In this document: one piece after another, positions 1-8,663 of the stretch
Numbering within the stretch: the stretch's first letter is position 1
Layout of the letters: every line of letters starts with the position of its first letter
DNA from: Saccharopolyspora dendranthemae
GTDB lineage: Bacteria; Actinomycetota; Actinomycetes; Mycobacteriales; Pseudonocardiaceae
Reading direction: 5' to 3'
DNA length: 64,000 nt
Assembly: GCF_007829955.1 (NCBI RefSeq)
Contig: NZ_VIWX01000005.1
Location: 248,001 to 312,000 of the forward strand
The notes under the pieces: generated by a model
The model's database searches: none
What the model was told of the DNA's origin: nothing
Seen by the model: only the letters and a program-made list of their open reading frames with translations
Program-made: the position numbers and the translations under genes

Positions 1-1
1 C

Positions 2-655
2 TACTCCCGCGAGTACGTCGTCCGGGAATCCTTCGCCTACGCGCTTCCTCGCGGGTGGGAGGCCGCCGCGGTCGCTCCGCTGATGTGCGCGGGGATCACC
101 GTGTGGGAGCCGTTGCGCGCCCTCGGCATTGGCAGCGGCAGCCGCGTGGCGGTGGCCGGGCTCGGTGGCCTGGGGCATCTCGCGGTGAAGTTCGCGGTCG
201 CGCTCGGTGCTGAGACCACGGTGATCAGCCGGAGTCCCGGCAAGCTCGACGACGCCCGGCGGCTCGGCGCGCAAGACCTGCTGGTCTCCGGTGACGATGC
301 TCAGATGGCCCGCTCGCGCGACCGGTTCGACGTCATCATCGACACCATCTCCGCGGTGCACGATCCCGGTCCGTACCTGCGGCTGGCGGCCGTGGACGGA
401 ACGCTCGTCCAGGTCGGGCACCTCGGATCGGTCTCGCTGAACGCGATGGACCTGCTGATCGGGCGGAAGAAGTTCACCTCAGCCGGGAGCGGAGGACGGC
501 CCGCGACTCGCGAGATGCTCGACTTCTGCGCCGAGCACGACATCACCGCCGACGTCGAGGTGCTGCCGTCGTCGCAGGTCAACGAGGCCTTGGAGCGCCT
601 GGGGCGCAACGACGTCCGCTACCGCTTCGTGCTCGACATGTCCGATCTGGACTGA
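2..655 (+). CDS. zinc-type NAD(P)-dependent alcohol dehydrogenase, 5' truncated by window edge
   Basis: The reading frame is open from base 2 to the TGA at 653-655, so only the C-terminal two thirds (217 codons) is present. Visible is the Rossmann nucleotide-binding motif GLGGLGH, followed by the typical VISRSPGKLDDARRLGA segment. This resembles the CAD/YahK branch of medium-chain zinc alcohol dehydrogenases, which reduce aldehydes with NADPH. The catalytic zinc ligands would lie upstream of the window and cannot be checked. The substrate is unknown. The next gene is also rightward, 131 bp downstream. Confidence 0.85.
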   Translation, partial: YSREYVVRESFAYALPRGWEAAAVAPLMCAGITVWEPLRALGIGSGSRVAVAGLGGLGHLAVKFAVALGAETTVISRSPGKLDDARRLGAQDLLVSGDDAQMARSRDRFDVIIDTISAVHDPGPYLRLAAVDGTLVQVGHLGSVSLNAMDLLIGRKKFTSAGSGGRPATREMLDFCAEHDITADVEVLPSSQVNEALERLGRNDVRYRFVLDMSDLD

Positions 656-786
656 GGATCCTCGTGCTCCGGAAGCTCCGCGCAGGGGGCGATGGTGAGC
701 AGGCCGATGCGGTACGGGCGGCGGACGTAGCACTCCCGGGGAAGGGGTGAGTTGTCCGCGGCGGGTTTCGCGCTCACTCTGGGGAG

Positions 787-1710
787 GTGGACAGCGAGAG
801 CTACGCCCGTTTCCTGCCGGACTCCTACCGGCGGCGTGCCTCCGAAGTGGAGCCGACGTCGACCTGGTGGAACTGGCGGGGCGGTCGCGTGCACATCGCG
901 CGGGCCGCGGCTCCGGAGGCCTCCGCGCGGGTGCTGGTGATCCACGGCGCCGCCGGTCACTCGGCCGCGCTGTGGCCGGTGTGCTCGCCGGTCGCGGGCA
1001 TGGCCGACCTCCTGGTGCCCGACCTGCCGCCCTACGGCCGCACCGCCGTGCCGAACCCGAGCGGCATCAGGTACTCGGACTGGGTCGATCTCCTGTGCGA
1101 TCTGGTGATCGCTGAGCGGCGGCGCGACGACCGGCCGCTGGTGCTGTTCGGAGCGAGCATGGGCGGGATGCTGGCCTACGAGGTCGCCGCCCGGACCGGG
1201 CAGGCGTCGGCGGTGGTCGCGACCTGCCTGCTCGACCCGGCTGATCCCGAGGCCCGCCGTCGCGCGGCCCGCGGCCCGCTCGGCTCGATCCCGCCTGCCG
1301 GTCTGGCCCTGCTGGAGCGGCTGGTCGGTGGTGTCCGGGTCCCGATGCGATGGCTCGCCGACGAGCGCCGGATCAGCGGCAACCCGGAGCTCTCGGCGAT
1401 GTGCGCGGCCGACCCGCGCGGCGGCGGAGCCCGCACTCCGATCGGTCTGCTGACCAGCTTCGTCAACTACCGGCACGTGCCGCCGGAGACCTTCGCCGCG
1501 TCGCCGGTCATCCTCGCCCACCCGGCGGACGACGACTGGACGCCACCGGAGCTCAGCCTCCGCTTCCTGGACCGCATCGAGGCGCCGACCACGGCGGTGA
1601 TGCTCGAGAAGTGCGGTCACTACCCGGCCGAGGAACCGGGCCTCACCCAACTCGCCGAAACTCTCTACAGCCTCGTCGGCAACACCCTCGAGGAAAGTGC
1701 CGAAGGTTGA
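787..1710 (+). CDS. alpha/beta hydrolase
   Basis: 307 aa, starting at GTG 787 next to a GGGGAG purine run. The fold signature is clear: HGAAG oxyanion-hole motif around residue 53, nucleophile elbow G-A-S124-M-G, and a terminal catalytic His at about residue 278 (KCGHYPAEEPG). A charge-relay Asp near residue 250 (ADDDWTPPE) is plausible. There is no signal peptide, so it is probably cytosolic. The substrate is not predictable from sequence. It ends just before a hairpin separating it from the convergent acyl-CoA dehydrogenase operon. Confidence 0.85.
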   Translation: MDSESYARFLPDSYRRRASEVEPTSTWWNWRGGRVHIARAAAPEASARVLVIHGAAGHSAALWPVCSPVAGMADLLVPDLPPYGRTAVPNPSGIRYSDWVDLLCDLVIAERRRDDRPLVLFGASMGGMLAYEVAARTGQASAVVATCLLDPADPEARRRAARGPLGSIPPAGLALLERLVGGVRVPMRWLADERRISGNPELSAMCAADPRGGGARTPIGLLTSFVNYRHVPPETFAASPVILAHPADDDWTPPELSLRFLDRIEAPTTAVMLEKCGHYPAEEPGLTQLAETLYSLVGNTLEESAEG

Positions 1711-1717
1711 ACGAGAA

Positions 1718-1756
1718 CGGCCCGGGAACCGTCCACGTGGGACTGCTCCCGGGCCG
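1718..1756. terminator. bidirectional hairpin between convergent genes
   Basis: Perfect 10-bp stem CGGCCCGGGA / TCCCGGGCCG (1718-1727 with 1747-1756) around a 19-nt loop, in the 60-bp gap between the hydrolase and the convergent fadE23-like gene. There is no strong T tract on either side. Its position between two 3' ends suggests termination in both directions. Confidence 0.6.
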
Positions 1757-1770
1757 CTTCGGAGAGTTTC

Positions 1771-2979
1771 CTACTTGAGCTCGGCGCTGGACTTGCCGAG
1801 CAGTCGACGGGCGACGATGAGCTGCTGGATCTGCTGGGTTCCTTCGAAGATGTCGAGGATCTTCGAGTCGCGGGACCACTTCTCCAGCAAGGACTCCTCG
1901 GTGTACCCGACGGTGCCGCAGAGCTCGACGCAGCGCAGCGTGATGTCGACGACCGAGCGACCGGCCTTGGCCTTGGCCATCGACGCCTGCAGCGAGTTCG
2001 GCTTGCGGTTGTCGGCCATCCACGCGGCCTGCAGCGTCAGCAGGTACGCGGCCTCGTAGTCGGCCTCCAGCTGCAGGTATGCGGCAGCGGCGGCGTGCTG
2101 GGAGTTGGCGGGGCGGTCGTAGTCGACCGTCACGCCGGCCTCGGCGAGAACCTTCGCGGTCTCCTCCAGCGCGGCACGCGCCACGCCGATCGCCATGGCG
2201 GCGACCAGCGGGCGGGTGTTGTCGAAGGTCTGCATGACGCCCGCGAAACCGGACTTGGTGTCGATCTCGGGGGAGCCGAGCAGGTTCTCCTTCGGCACCC
2301 GGCAGTTGTCCAGCCGGATGACCGCGGTGTCGGAGGCCTTGATGCCGAGCTTGTGCTCCAGGCGCTCGACCTTGATGCCCGGACGGGTCTTCTCCACCAC
2401 GAACGACTTGATCGCGGCACGGCCGAGCGACTTGTCCAGCGTCGCCCACACGACGACGGTGTCGGCGCGGTCCCCGGCGGTGACGAAGATCTTCTCACCG
2501 TTGAGGAGGTAGTCGTCGCCGTCGGCCACGGCGGTGGTGGTGATGTTGGCCGAGTCCGAGCCGGTGCTCGGCTCGGTGATGGCCATGGCCGCCCAGACGT
2601 CGGCGAAGCGCTTGGCCTGCTCCTCGTTGGCGACCGAGGCGATCGCCGCGTTGCCGAGGCCCTGGCGCGGCATGGCCAGCAGCATCGCCACGTCGCCCCA
2701 GCACATCTCCATGGTGCCCAGCACCAGGTTCAGGTTGGCGCCGTTGCGGTTGCCCTTGTCCTTGTCGTCGCCGTCCTTGCGCACGCCGGCCGCGCCCGCG
2801 CCGCCTTCACCGGAGGAGTTCAGCCCGTCCAGCAGCGCGGCGAGGGTGTCGAGCTCCTTGGGGTAGGAGTGCTCGGCGCGGTCGTACTTGCGCGAGATGG
2901 GGCGGAAGACCTCGGAAGCGGCTTGGTACGCCTGGTTGACCAGCGCGTTCGCCTTCTTGGGGATCTCAAGATTGATCAT
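1771..2979 (-). CDS. fadE23: acyl-CoA dehydrogenase, FadE23-like
   Basis: 402 aa flavoprotein of the acyl-CoA dehydrogenase family, catalysing alpha,beta-dehydrogenation of acyl-CoA. The FAD-binding middle segment (AITEPSTGSDSANI) and the C-terminal catalytic-base segment IFEGTQQIQ (Glu at about residue 379) are intact. It lies 33 bp downstream of the 447-aa acyl-CoA dehydrogenase. The 402/447 aa pair and their order match the M. tuberculosis FadE24-FadE23 pair (Rv3139-Rv3140) as I recall it, so the symbol is assigned by size, order and motifs, not by alignment. The start ATG 2979 has an upstream GAAGGAC. The two proteins may form a hetero-oligomer, as several mycobacterial FadE pairs do; that is inference. 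Confidence 0.85.
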   Translation of the reverse strand: MINLEIPKKANALVNQAYQAASEVFRPISRKYDRAEHSYPKELDTLAALLDGLNSSGEGGAGAAGVRKDGDDKDKGNRNGANLNLVLGTMEMCWGDVAMLLAMPRQGLGNAAIASVANEEQAKRFADVWAAMAITEPSTGSDSANITTTAVADGDDYLLNGEKIFVTAGDRADTVVVWATLDKSLGRAAIKSFVVEKTRPGIKVERLEHKLGIKASDTAVIRLDNCRVPKENLLGSPEIDTKSGFAGVMQTFDNTRPLVAAMAIGVARAALEETAKVLAEAGVTVDYDRPANSQHAAAAAYLQLEADYEAAYLLTLQAAWMADNRKPNSLQASMAKAKAGRSVVDITLRCVELCGTVGYTEESLLEKWSRDSKILDIFEGTQQIQQLIVARRLLGKSSAELK

Positions 2980-3012
2980 GGGAATAAGTCCTTCGCGTCT
3001 CGAGAGCCCTCG

Positions 3013-4356
3013 TCAGACGAGGACCGCGCCTTCCATCACGCCGATGGCCCGCAGGTCGCGGTACCACCGCTCCACGGGGTGTTCCTTGGTGTAGCCGTGG
3101 CCGCCGAGCAGCTGAACGCCGAGGTTGCCGATGAGCATCCCCTTGTCGGTGGCGAGCTTGCGGGCCAGCGCGGCCTCGCGGGCGAAGGGCTTGCCCTGCT
3201 CGGCGCGAGCGGCGGCGCGCAGCGTGGTCAGCCGGATGCTCTCCAGCTCGATGCCGATGTCGGCGACGCTGAACGCCACGGCCTGGCGGTGGCTGATCGG
3301 CTCGCCGAACGCGGTGCGCTCGTTGACGTAGGGGATCACGTAGTCGAGCACGGCCTTGCCGGTGCCGGCCGCGAGCGCGGACCAGCCCAGCCGGGACAGC
3401 CGGACGAGGTCGGTGAACACGTCGAGCTGCCCGCCGCCCAGCAGCGCGGTCACCGGGACGTTGACGTCGTCCAGGTGGACCTTGCCGGTACCGGCGGAGC
3501 GCAGACCCATCGCCGGGTCGGCTTCGATGGACAGCCCGTTGGTGGAGGACTCCACGAGGAACAGCGCGGGGCTGCCGTCGAGGTTCGCCGAGATGATGAA
3601 CAGCTCGGCCTGCGCAGCGCGCGGGACCAGCGACTTCGTACCGCTGAGCTGGTAGCCCTGCGGGGTGCGCTTGGCCGTGGTGGTGGGCTTGAGCGGGTCG
3701 CCGAGCGCGACGTGCTCCTGCAGCGCCAGCGCGGCGGCGGGCACGCTCTCGCCCGCGAAGGCCGGCAGGTAGGTGGCCTGCTGGTCCTCGTCGCCCCACA
3801 GCGTCAGCGCGGTCGAGACCGCCGACGGCGCGAGCACCGCGACCGCCAGGCCCATGTCGCCGTGCGCGAGCGCTTCGGTGACCAGCACGTTGGTGACCGC
3901 GGACCGCTCGGTGCCGATGCCGCCGAGCGACTCGGGGATGCCCACGACGCTCAGGCCGAGCTCGCCGGCGCGCTCGAGGAGGTCCTCGGGCGGGGCGAGC
4001 TTGGCGTCGGCGTCCACGGCGGCGGGCCGCAGCTGCTCGGCGGCGAACTCGCTGACCGTCTCGGCGATGAGCGACTGCTCGTCGTCGGGCGAGAGGTCGA
4101 AGAGGTCCTTGGCCGGGGCCGGGGTCAGGCGCGCGGGCTTGTTGTGACCCTGCGCCTTCTTGAACGACCTGGTCGCGGCACCGGCGGCCCGGAAGCCGGT
4201 CCGGGTGCCCGACTGCACGAGCGTCTCGAACTGCTTCCGCAGGCCGAACTTGTCGATGATCGGCGCGCTGGCGATCTTGGTCAGTGCGGCGAGGCCGAGG
4301 CCCATGGCGTCGCGCTTCCGGGCGCCGCCTGCCTGTCCGCGATGGGCGTTTGACAC
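3013..4356 (-). CDS. fadE24: acyl-CoA dehydrogenase, FadE24-like
   Basis: 447 aa, starting at GTG 4356 with GGAG seven bases upstream. The N-terminal extension of about 80 residues is basic and Ala-rich, before the dehydrogenase domain (SPDDEQSLIAETVSEFAAEQL). The C-terminal GGHGYTKEHPVERWYRDLRA region is typical. The protein ends only five residues after the Glu of VMEG (E442), so the C-terminal helix of common acyl-CoA dehydrogenases is missing or very short. It is the first gene of a two-gene operon with the FadE23-like enzyme. A palindromic operator lies 40 bp upstream of the start. The role in fatty-acid beta-oxidation is known for the family; the chain-length preference is unknown. Confidence 0.85.
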   Translation of the reverse strand: MSNAHRGQAGGARKRDAMGLGLAALTKIASAPIIDKFGLRKQFETLVQSGTRTGFRAAGAATRSFKKAQGHNKPARLTPAPAKDLFDLSPDDEQSLIAETVSEFAAEQLRPAAVDADAKLAPPEDLLERAGELGLSVVGIPESLGGIGTERSAVTNVLVTEALAHGDMGLAVAVLAPSAVSTALTLWGDEDQQATYLPAFAGESVPAAALALQEHVALGDPLKPTTTAKRTPQGYQLSGTKSLVPRAAQAELFIISANLDGSPALFLVESSTNGLSIEADPAMGLRSAGTGKVHLDDVNVPVTALLGGGQLDVFTDLVRLSRLGWSALAAGTGKAVLDYVIPYVNERTAFGEPISHRQAVAFSVADIGIELESIRLTTLRAAARAEQGKPFAREAALARKLATDKGMLIGNLGVQLLGGHGYTKEHPVERWYRDLRAIGVMEGAVLV

Positions 4357-4390
4357 GGTGCGTCTCCAATCGGCCGGCGTCGGCCGGGCA

Positions 4391-4408
4391 TTACCTACTG
4401 ACGAGTAA
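4391..4408. promoter_or_regulatory. putative TetR-type operator upstream of fadE24
   Basis: The sequence TTACCTACTGACGAGTAA contains TACT-GACG-AGTA (4396-4407), a perfect palindrome with a 4-nt centre, nested in TTAC/GTAA ends. It sits in the divergent region between fadE24 and the antiporter gene. The same half-sites recur three times upstream of the SDR gene at 30.25 kb. TetR-family fatty-acid regulators (FadR/FasR types) are known to bind such sites; the cognate regulator is not in this window. Confidence 0.55.
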
Positions 4409-4554
4409 AATAACGTGTCCGGGGACCGTTGCGCCAGAGAGGTCGATCACGGCTTGCTTGCTTTTTCGCGCGGCGAATGGTTGAGCGACCGATTTCCGGT
4501 GGTCGTTGATGCGATTGGCTAGTATCACTGACCGAATTCTGTGGCAGGGGGCAC

Positions 4555-6051
4555 ATGTCGCTCGAGCAGCTGTACCTGGTGCTGCTCGCCGGTGGGTTGG
4601 TGTTGCTGGCGGGTGTGGTGGGCACTCGCGTCGCACACGGGGCCGGGCTGCCCAGCCTGCTGCTGTTCCTCGCGCTGGGCGTGGTGGTCGGGGAGGACGG
4701 GTTCGGCGTCGACTTCGACAACGCCGAGCTGGCGCGCAACCTCGGCACCGCAGCGCTCGCGGTGATCCTCGTCGAGGGCGGCCTCACCACGAAGTGGTCC
4801 GACGTGCGCAAGCTCGTGGCTCCGGCCGGAGTGCTGGCCACGGTCGGCATCTGCGTCAGCCTCGTGGTCACCGCGGCGGGAGCGCACTTCCTGCTGGGCT
4901 TCGACTGGCAGCTGGCCCTGCTGCTGGGCGCGATCGTCTCCTCGACCGACTCGGCCGCGGTGTTCTCGGTGCTGCGGGTGCTGCCGTTGCCCCGCCGGGT
5001 CGCCGGATTGCTGGAAGCCGAGTCGGGGTTCAACGACGCGCCCACCGTGATCCTCGTGCTGCTGTTCAGCACGACCCCCCTGGTGGTCTCGCCGGGGCCG
5101 TTGCTGGCGAGCCTGCTCTACCAGCTGGTGATCGGTGTGCTGGTCGGGCTGGGCGTCGGGTGGGTGGGCGGCGTCGTGCTGCCGCGCCTCGCCCTGCCGG
5201 CGTCCGGCCTCTACCCGCTCGCGTCGTTCGGGCTCGGGCTCGTCGCCTTCGCCGCCTCGGGTGCCGTGCAGGCCAGCGGGTTCATCGCCGCCTACCTGTG
5301 CGGGGTGGTGCTGGCCAACAGCGGGTTGCCGCACCGCTCGGCGACCCGCTCGTTCGCCGAGGGACTCGGTTGGCTGGCCCAGATCGGCCTGTTCGTGCTG
5401 CTCGGCCTGCTGGTCACCCCGAGCAGGCTGGCGGTCGAGGTCATTCCCGCCCTGGTCGTCGGTCTGGTGCTGCTGCTGGTCGCCCGGCCCCTGTCGGTGG
5501 TCGTCTCGCTGGTCTGGTTCCGGATCCCGTTGCGGGAGCAGGCGTTCCTGTCCTGGGCGGGGTTGCGCGGAGCGGTGCCCATCGTGCTCGGGACCTTCCC
5601 CGTGGTGCAGGGCGTTCCCGGCAGCGAGCGGTTGCTGGACGTCGTGTTCGTGCTGGTCATGGTCTACACCGTCGTGCAGGGCCCGAGCTTGCGGCCTGCC
5701 GCGAGGTGGCTGGGCATCCTCCCCCGGGAAGCGACCAGGGAGATCCAGGTCGAGGCCGCCCCGCTGGACGTCCTCGACGCGGAGCTCCTGTCGATGTCGG
5801 TGCCGCCGGGTTCGGCCATGCACGCGGTGTCGATCCGCGAGCTTCGACTGCCCGAGCCCAGCGTCGTCACGCTGGTCATCCGGGACGGTCACACCTTCGT
5901 CCCCAGCCCCGAGACCGCCATCGAGTCCGGGGACGAACTGCTCATCGTCACCACGTTCTCCCAGCGCCAGCGCACCGAGCAGCGCCTCCGCGCGGTGAGC
6001 CGCAAAGGCCGTCTGGCGCGCTGGTTCGGGGAGCGCGGCGATCCCGCGTGA
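4555..6051 (+). CDS. K+/H+ (CPA1/NhaP2-type) antiporter with C-terminal TrkA_C domain
   Basis: 498 aa integral membrane protein with about 12 hydrophobic segments in residues 1-390. The ion-translocation motif of CPA1 antiporters is evident: SSTDSAAVFSVLR and, downstream, ESGFNDAPTVI. Residues of about 400-480 form a soluble TrkA_C-like regulatory domain (SVPPGSAMHAVSIRELRLP, ...ESGDELLIV), typical of NhaP2/CvrA potassium:proton antiporters and a likely nucleotide-sensing module. ATG 4555 follows a G-rich tract. It is transcribed divergently from fadE24 and ends 6 bp from a convergent small membrane-protein gene. Confidence 0.88.
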   Translation: MSLEQLYLVLLAGGLVLLAGVVGTRVAHGAGLPSLLLFLALGVVVGEDGFGVDFDNAELARNLGTAALAVILVEGGLTTKWSDVRKLVAPAGVLATVGICVSLVVTAAGAHFLLGFDWQLALLLGAIVSSTDSAAVFSVLRVLPLPRRVAGLLEAESGFNDAPTVILVLLFSTTPLVVSPGPLLASLLYQLVIGVLVGLGVGWVGGVVLPRLALPASGLYPLASFGLGLVAFAASGAVQASGFIAAYLCGVVLANSGLPHRSATRSFAEGLGWLAQIGLFVLLGLLVTPSRLAVEVIPALVVGLVLLLVARPLSVVVSLVWFRIPLREQAFLSWAGLRGAVPIVLGTFPVVQGVPGSERLLDVVFVLVMVYTVVQGPSLRPAARWLGILPREATREIQVEAAPLDVLDAELLSMSVPPGSAMHAVSIRELRLPEPSVVTLVIRDGHTFVPSPETAIESGDELLIVTTFSQRQRTEQRLRAVSRKGRLARWFGERGDPA

Positions 6052-6057
6052 TTCGCG

Positions 6058-6405
6058 TCAGGTCTTGCGGGCGACCTCCGCGCTGAGCGCCTCGGACTCG
6101 TGGCGACGGCGGATGCGTCCGAACGTCCAGATCGTCACCGCGTGCGCGAGCGCCAGCACCAGCAGCAGAACGCCGATCCTGCCGATCACCGTCTTGGGGT
6201 CGCCTCCCATGTCCATCGGCAGGATCGCGATCAGCGCGGCCAGGCCGAGGGTCGCGAGGTGGAACACCACCGTGACCAGCTGGTTGAGCGGGCCCGCGTT
6301 CTCCCCGAGCTCGCGCAGGTAGGCGGTTCCGCTGCGCCGCAACAGGTGGCCGTCCACGACGACCAGCACCACCGCCACGAGAAGGAACGTCACCAACGAT
6401 GCCAT
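6058..6405 (-). CDS. small membrane protein of unknown function
   Basis: 115 aa with three or four predicted membrane helices: residues 5-18, 41-62 and 78-94 are strongly hydrophobic. The tail is charged (RIRRRHESEALSAEVARKT). A good ribosome site (AAAGGAG) precedes ATG 6405. No family was recognised. It is the last gene of a leftward group with another small membrane protein and a sodium:solute symporter, although a 114-bp gap separates it from its neighbour. Confidence 0.65.
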   Translation of the reverse strand: MASLVTFLLVAVVLVVVDGHLLRRSGTAYLRELGENAGPLNQLVTVVFHLATLGLAALIAILPMDMGGDPKTVIGRIGVLLLVLALAHAVTIWTFGRIRRRHESEALSAEVARKT

Positions 6406-6519
6406 CGAACGACTCCTTTCCTCGCCCGTCGCCGTACCCCGAGATCGAGTGCGGGCAAACGCGAGTCCACCGAACGCACCAACGTTCGCGCGGCGAGTCG
6501 ATGGCGGAGTCCGCGGTGG

Positions 6520-6819
6520 CTACGGCCTCGGCGGTGCCTGCAGGGGGCGCAGCTTGAGCCAGAGGAGGAACAACCCGCCGACGACCAGCATCGACAGGCC
6601 TGTCCACAGGTTGATGTTGATGCCCTGCGCCTTCTCCAGCTCGGCGGCGTCGGGGGCGATCCCGGCGGCGGCGATGAGCAACCCGTAGACGACGAACAGC
6701 CCGCCGATGACGGTCCGGACGTCGAAGAGTCGCGAGGCCGTGCCGGATTCGCGTTCCAGGTCCTCGATCTCGGCTGCGTGGTGGGCGATGTCGGTTTCTT
6801 CGCGCGGCTCGTCGACCAT
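6520..6819 (-). CDS. small two-helix membrane protein downstream of the symporter
   Basis: 99 aa, starting at ATG 6819 because AGGAG lies five bases upstream; GTG 6822 would add one residue. An acidic N-terminus of about 35 residues is followed by helix 1 (VIGGLFVVYGLLIAAAGIA) and helix 2 (LWTGLSMLVVGGLFLLWLKL). Its start is only 8 bp from the symporter stop codon, so the two are almost certainly co-transcribed. It may be an accessory or stability subunit of the transporter; this is inferred from spacing only. Confidence 0.7.
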   Translation of the reverse strand: MVDEPREETDIAHHAAEIEDLERESGTASRLFDVRTVIGGLFVVYGLLIAAAGIAPDAAELEKAQGININLWTGLSMLVVGGLFLLWLKLRPLQAPPRP

Positions 6820-6827
6820 CACGGCTC

Positions 6828-8501
6828 CTAGAGGGTGAACGGGATGTAGCAGAGGGCGGAGAGGATCAGCGCACCCCAGCCGAGCACGGCGGGCTTGCGG
6901 TACCAGGCGTCGTCACCGGCGGCCACCACGCCCTTGTCCCTGGCGGAGGCCCTGGTGTAGACGAGCCCTTCGAGCTCGGCGTCCGGCTTCGGCTTGGTGG
7001 CGAGCGCGATCGGAACGCTGACCAGCAGGTCCACCGCGAAGGCGATCATCGATGCGGTCATGTTCGCGCCTTGGTCGGATCCCATCTCCACGATCCCGGC
7101 CTGGTAGGCGAAGTAGAACGCGATCGGGGCCGCGGTTCCCAGCAGCAGGCCCCAGAAGCCGGCCTTGGCGGTCATCCGCTTCCAGAACAGCGCCAGGATG
7201 AACGTCGCGAACAGCGGGACGTTGAAGAACGCGAACAACGTCTGCATGTAGTTCATGATGTTGCTGAACGAGGCCGCGAGGAACGCCGTGCCCATGCCGA
7301 TGACCACGCCGATGGCGGTGATCGCGCGGCCCACCTGCAGGTAGTGCGCGTCGGGCATGTGCGGCTTGATGTACGCGCGCCAGATGTCGGTGGTGAACAC
7401 GGTGTTGAAGCTCGACACGTTCGCGGCCATGCCGGCCATGAAGGAGGCCATCAGGCCGGTGACGGCGAGCCCGAGCACCCCGTTGGGCAGCAGGTCGCGC
7501 ATCAGGATCGGGATCGCGTCGTTGTAGTCGTACCCACCGGTCTTGCCGATGGTCGGCTCGATGACCATCGCGATGATGCCGGGCAGCACCACGATCAGCG
7601 GGATGAAGATCTTCGGGAACGCGGCGATCAGCGGGGTGCGGCGCGCGGCGGAGAGGTTCTTGGCCGACAGCGACCGCTGCACCTCCGCGAAGTTCGTCGT
7701 CCAGTAGCCGAAGGAGATCGCGAAGCCGAGTCCGAGGGTGATGGTCAGCCAGTTGGTGCCCAGCGGGTTGGTCTCGCCGAATCCCGTTCCGGCCCAGGTG
7801 GACAGGAACATCTCGCCCTGCTGCGAGGTGACCTTCTCGATCAGCCCGTCGATTCCGCCGACCCGCACCAGTCCCAGCACCGTGAGCGGGATCAGCGCCG
7901 CGACGATCACGAAGAACTGCAGCACCTCGTTGTAGATCGCCGAGGACAGCCCGCCGATGACGATGTAGGCGAGCACGAAGATCCCGGCCAGCAGGATCGA
8001 GATCGGCAGCGGCCAGCCCAGCAGGGCCCGCAGCACGATGGCCAGCGCGTAGAGGTTCACCCCGGCGATCAGCACCGAGGCGACGGCGAAGATGATCGCG
8101 CTGAGCAGGTGCGACGAGCGGCTGAACCGCAGCAGCAGGAACTCCGGAACGCTGCGCACCTTCGAGTTGTAGTAGAAGGGCATCATCACCAGGCCGAGGA
8201 ACACCATCGCCGGGATCGCGCCGATCCAGTACCAGTGCACGGTGTAGGCCCCGTACTGCGCGCCGTTGGCGGCCATTCCCAGGATCTCGGTGGCGCCCAG
8301 GTTCGCCGAGACGAACGCCAGTCCCGTCACCCAGGCCGGTAGCGCCCTACCCGCGAGGAAGAAGTCGAGGCTGTTGCTGACGCTGCGCCGCGCGGCCAGC
8401 GCGATGCCGAGGACCACGGCGAAGTAGATGATCAGGATGAGCGTGTCCATCCAGTTCATCGACAACCTGAGGTCGTCCGCTGCCAGAACCATGGGCCCCA
8501 T
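6828..8501 (-). CDS. sodium:solute symporter (SSS family)
   Basis: 557 aa from ATG 8501, chosen because GGAG sits eight bases upstream. An ATG at 8540 in the same frame has no visible ribosome site. About 14 membrane helices are predicted. The segment GLAFVSANLGATEILGMAANGAQYG and the following YWIGAIPAMVFLG resemble the sugar/galactoside branch of the SSS family (SGLT-like), which couples uptake to a Na+ gradient. The substrate is unknown. It is the first gene of a leftward unit with one or two small membrane proteins. The LysR gene upstream is transcribed in the same direction and ends 162 bp before this start. Confidence 0.85.
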   Translation of the reverse strand: MGPMVLAADDLRLSMNWMDTLILIIYFAVVLGIALAARRSVSNSLDFFLAGRALPAWVTGLAFVSANLGATEILGMAANGAQYGAYTVHWYWIGAIPAMVFLGLVMMPFYYNSKVRSVPEFLLLRFSRSSHLLSAIIFAVASVLIAGVNLYALAIVLRALLGWPLPISILLAGIFVLAYIVIGGLSSAIYNEVLQFFVIVAALIPLTVLGLVRVGGIDGLIEKVTSQQGEMFLSTWAGTGFGETNPLGTNWLTITLGLGFAISFGYWTTNFAEVQRSLSAKNLSAARRTPLIAAFPKIFIPLIVVLPGIIAMVIEPTIGKTGGYDYNDAIPILMRDLLPNGVLGLAVTGLMASFMAGMAANVSSFNTVFTTDIWRAYIKPHMPDAHYLQVGRAITAIGVVIGMGTAFLAASFSNIMNYMQTLFAFFNVPLFATFILALFWKRMTAKAGFWGLLLGTAAPIAFYFAYQAGIVEMGSDQGANMTASMIAFAVDLLVSVPIALATKPKPDAELEGLVYTRASARDKGVVAAGDDAWYRKPAVLGWGALILSALCYIPFTL

Positions 8502-8663
8502 CTCCGTCGCTCCGCTGACGATGTTCGACCAACCGGACATCGTTCGGGAACGCTACGGGAGGGGCGATCACCCGGTCAATCATCCATTCATACGGCAGGT
8601 TGCTAGTCCGATCGGATGTGAACCATTGCGGGACCGAAACTTTCGGACCATCCACAGTGGAAC

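Noticed and set aside
2095..4353. Long open frame on the plus strand across the fadE genes (about 750 codons)
   Set aside because: It is antisense to two well-supported acyl-CoA dehydrogenases. The translation is Gly/Arg/His/Val-rich without domains, an artefact of high third-position GC.
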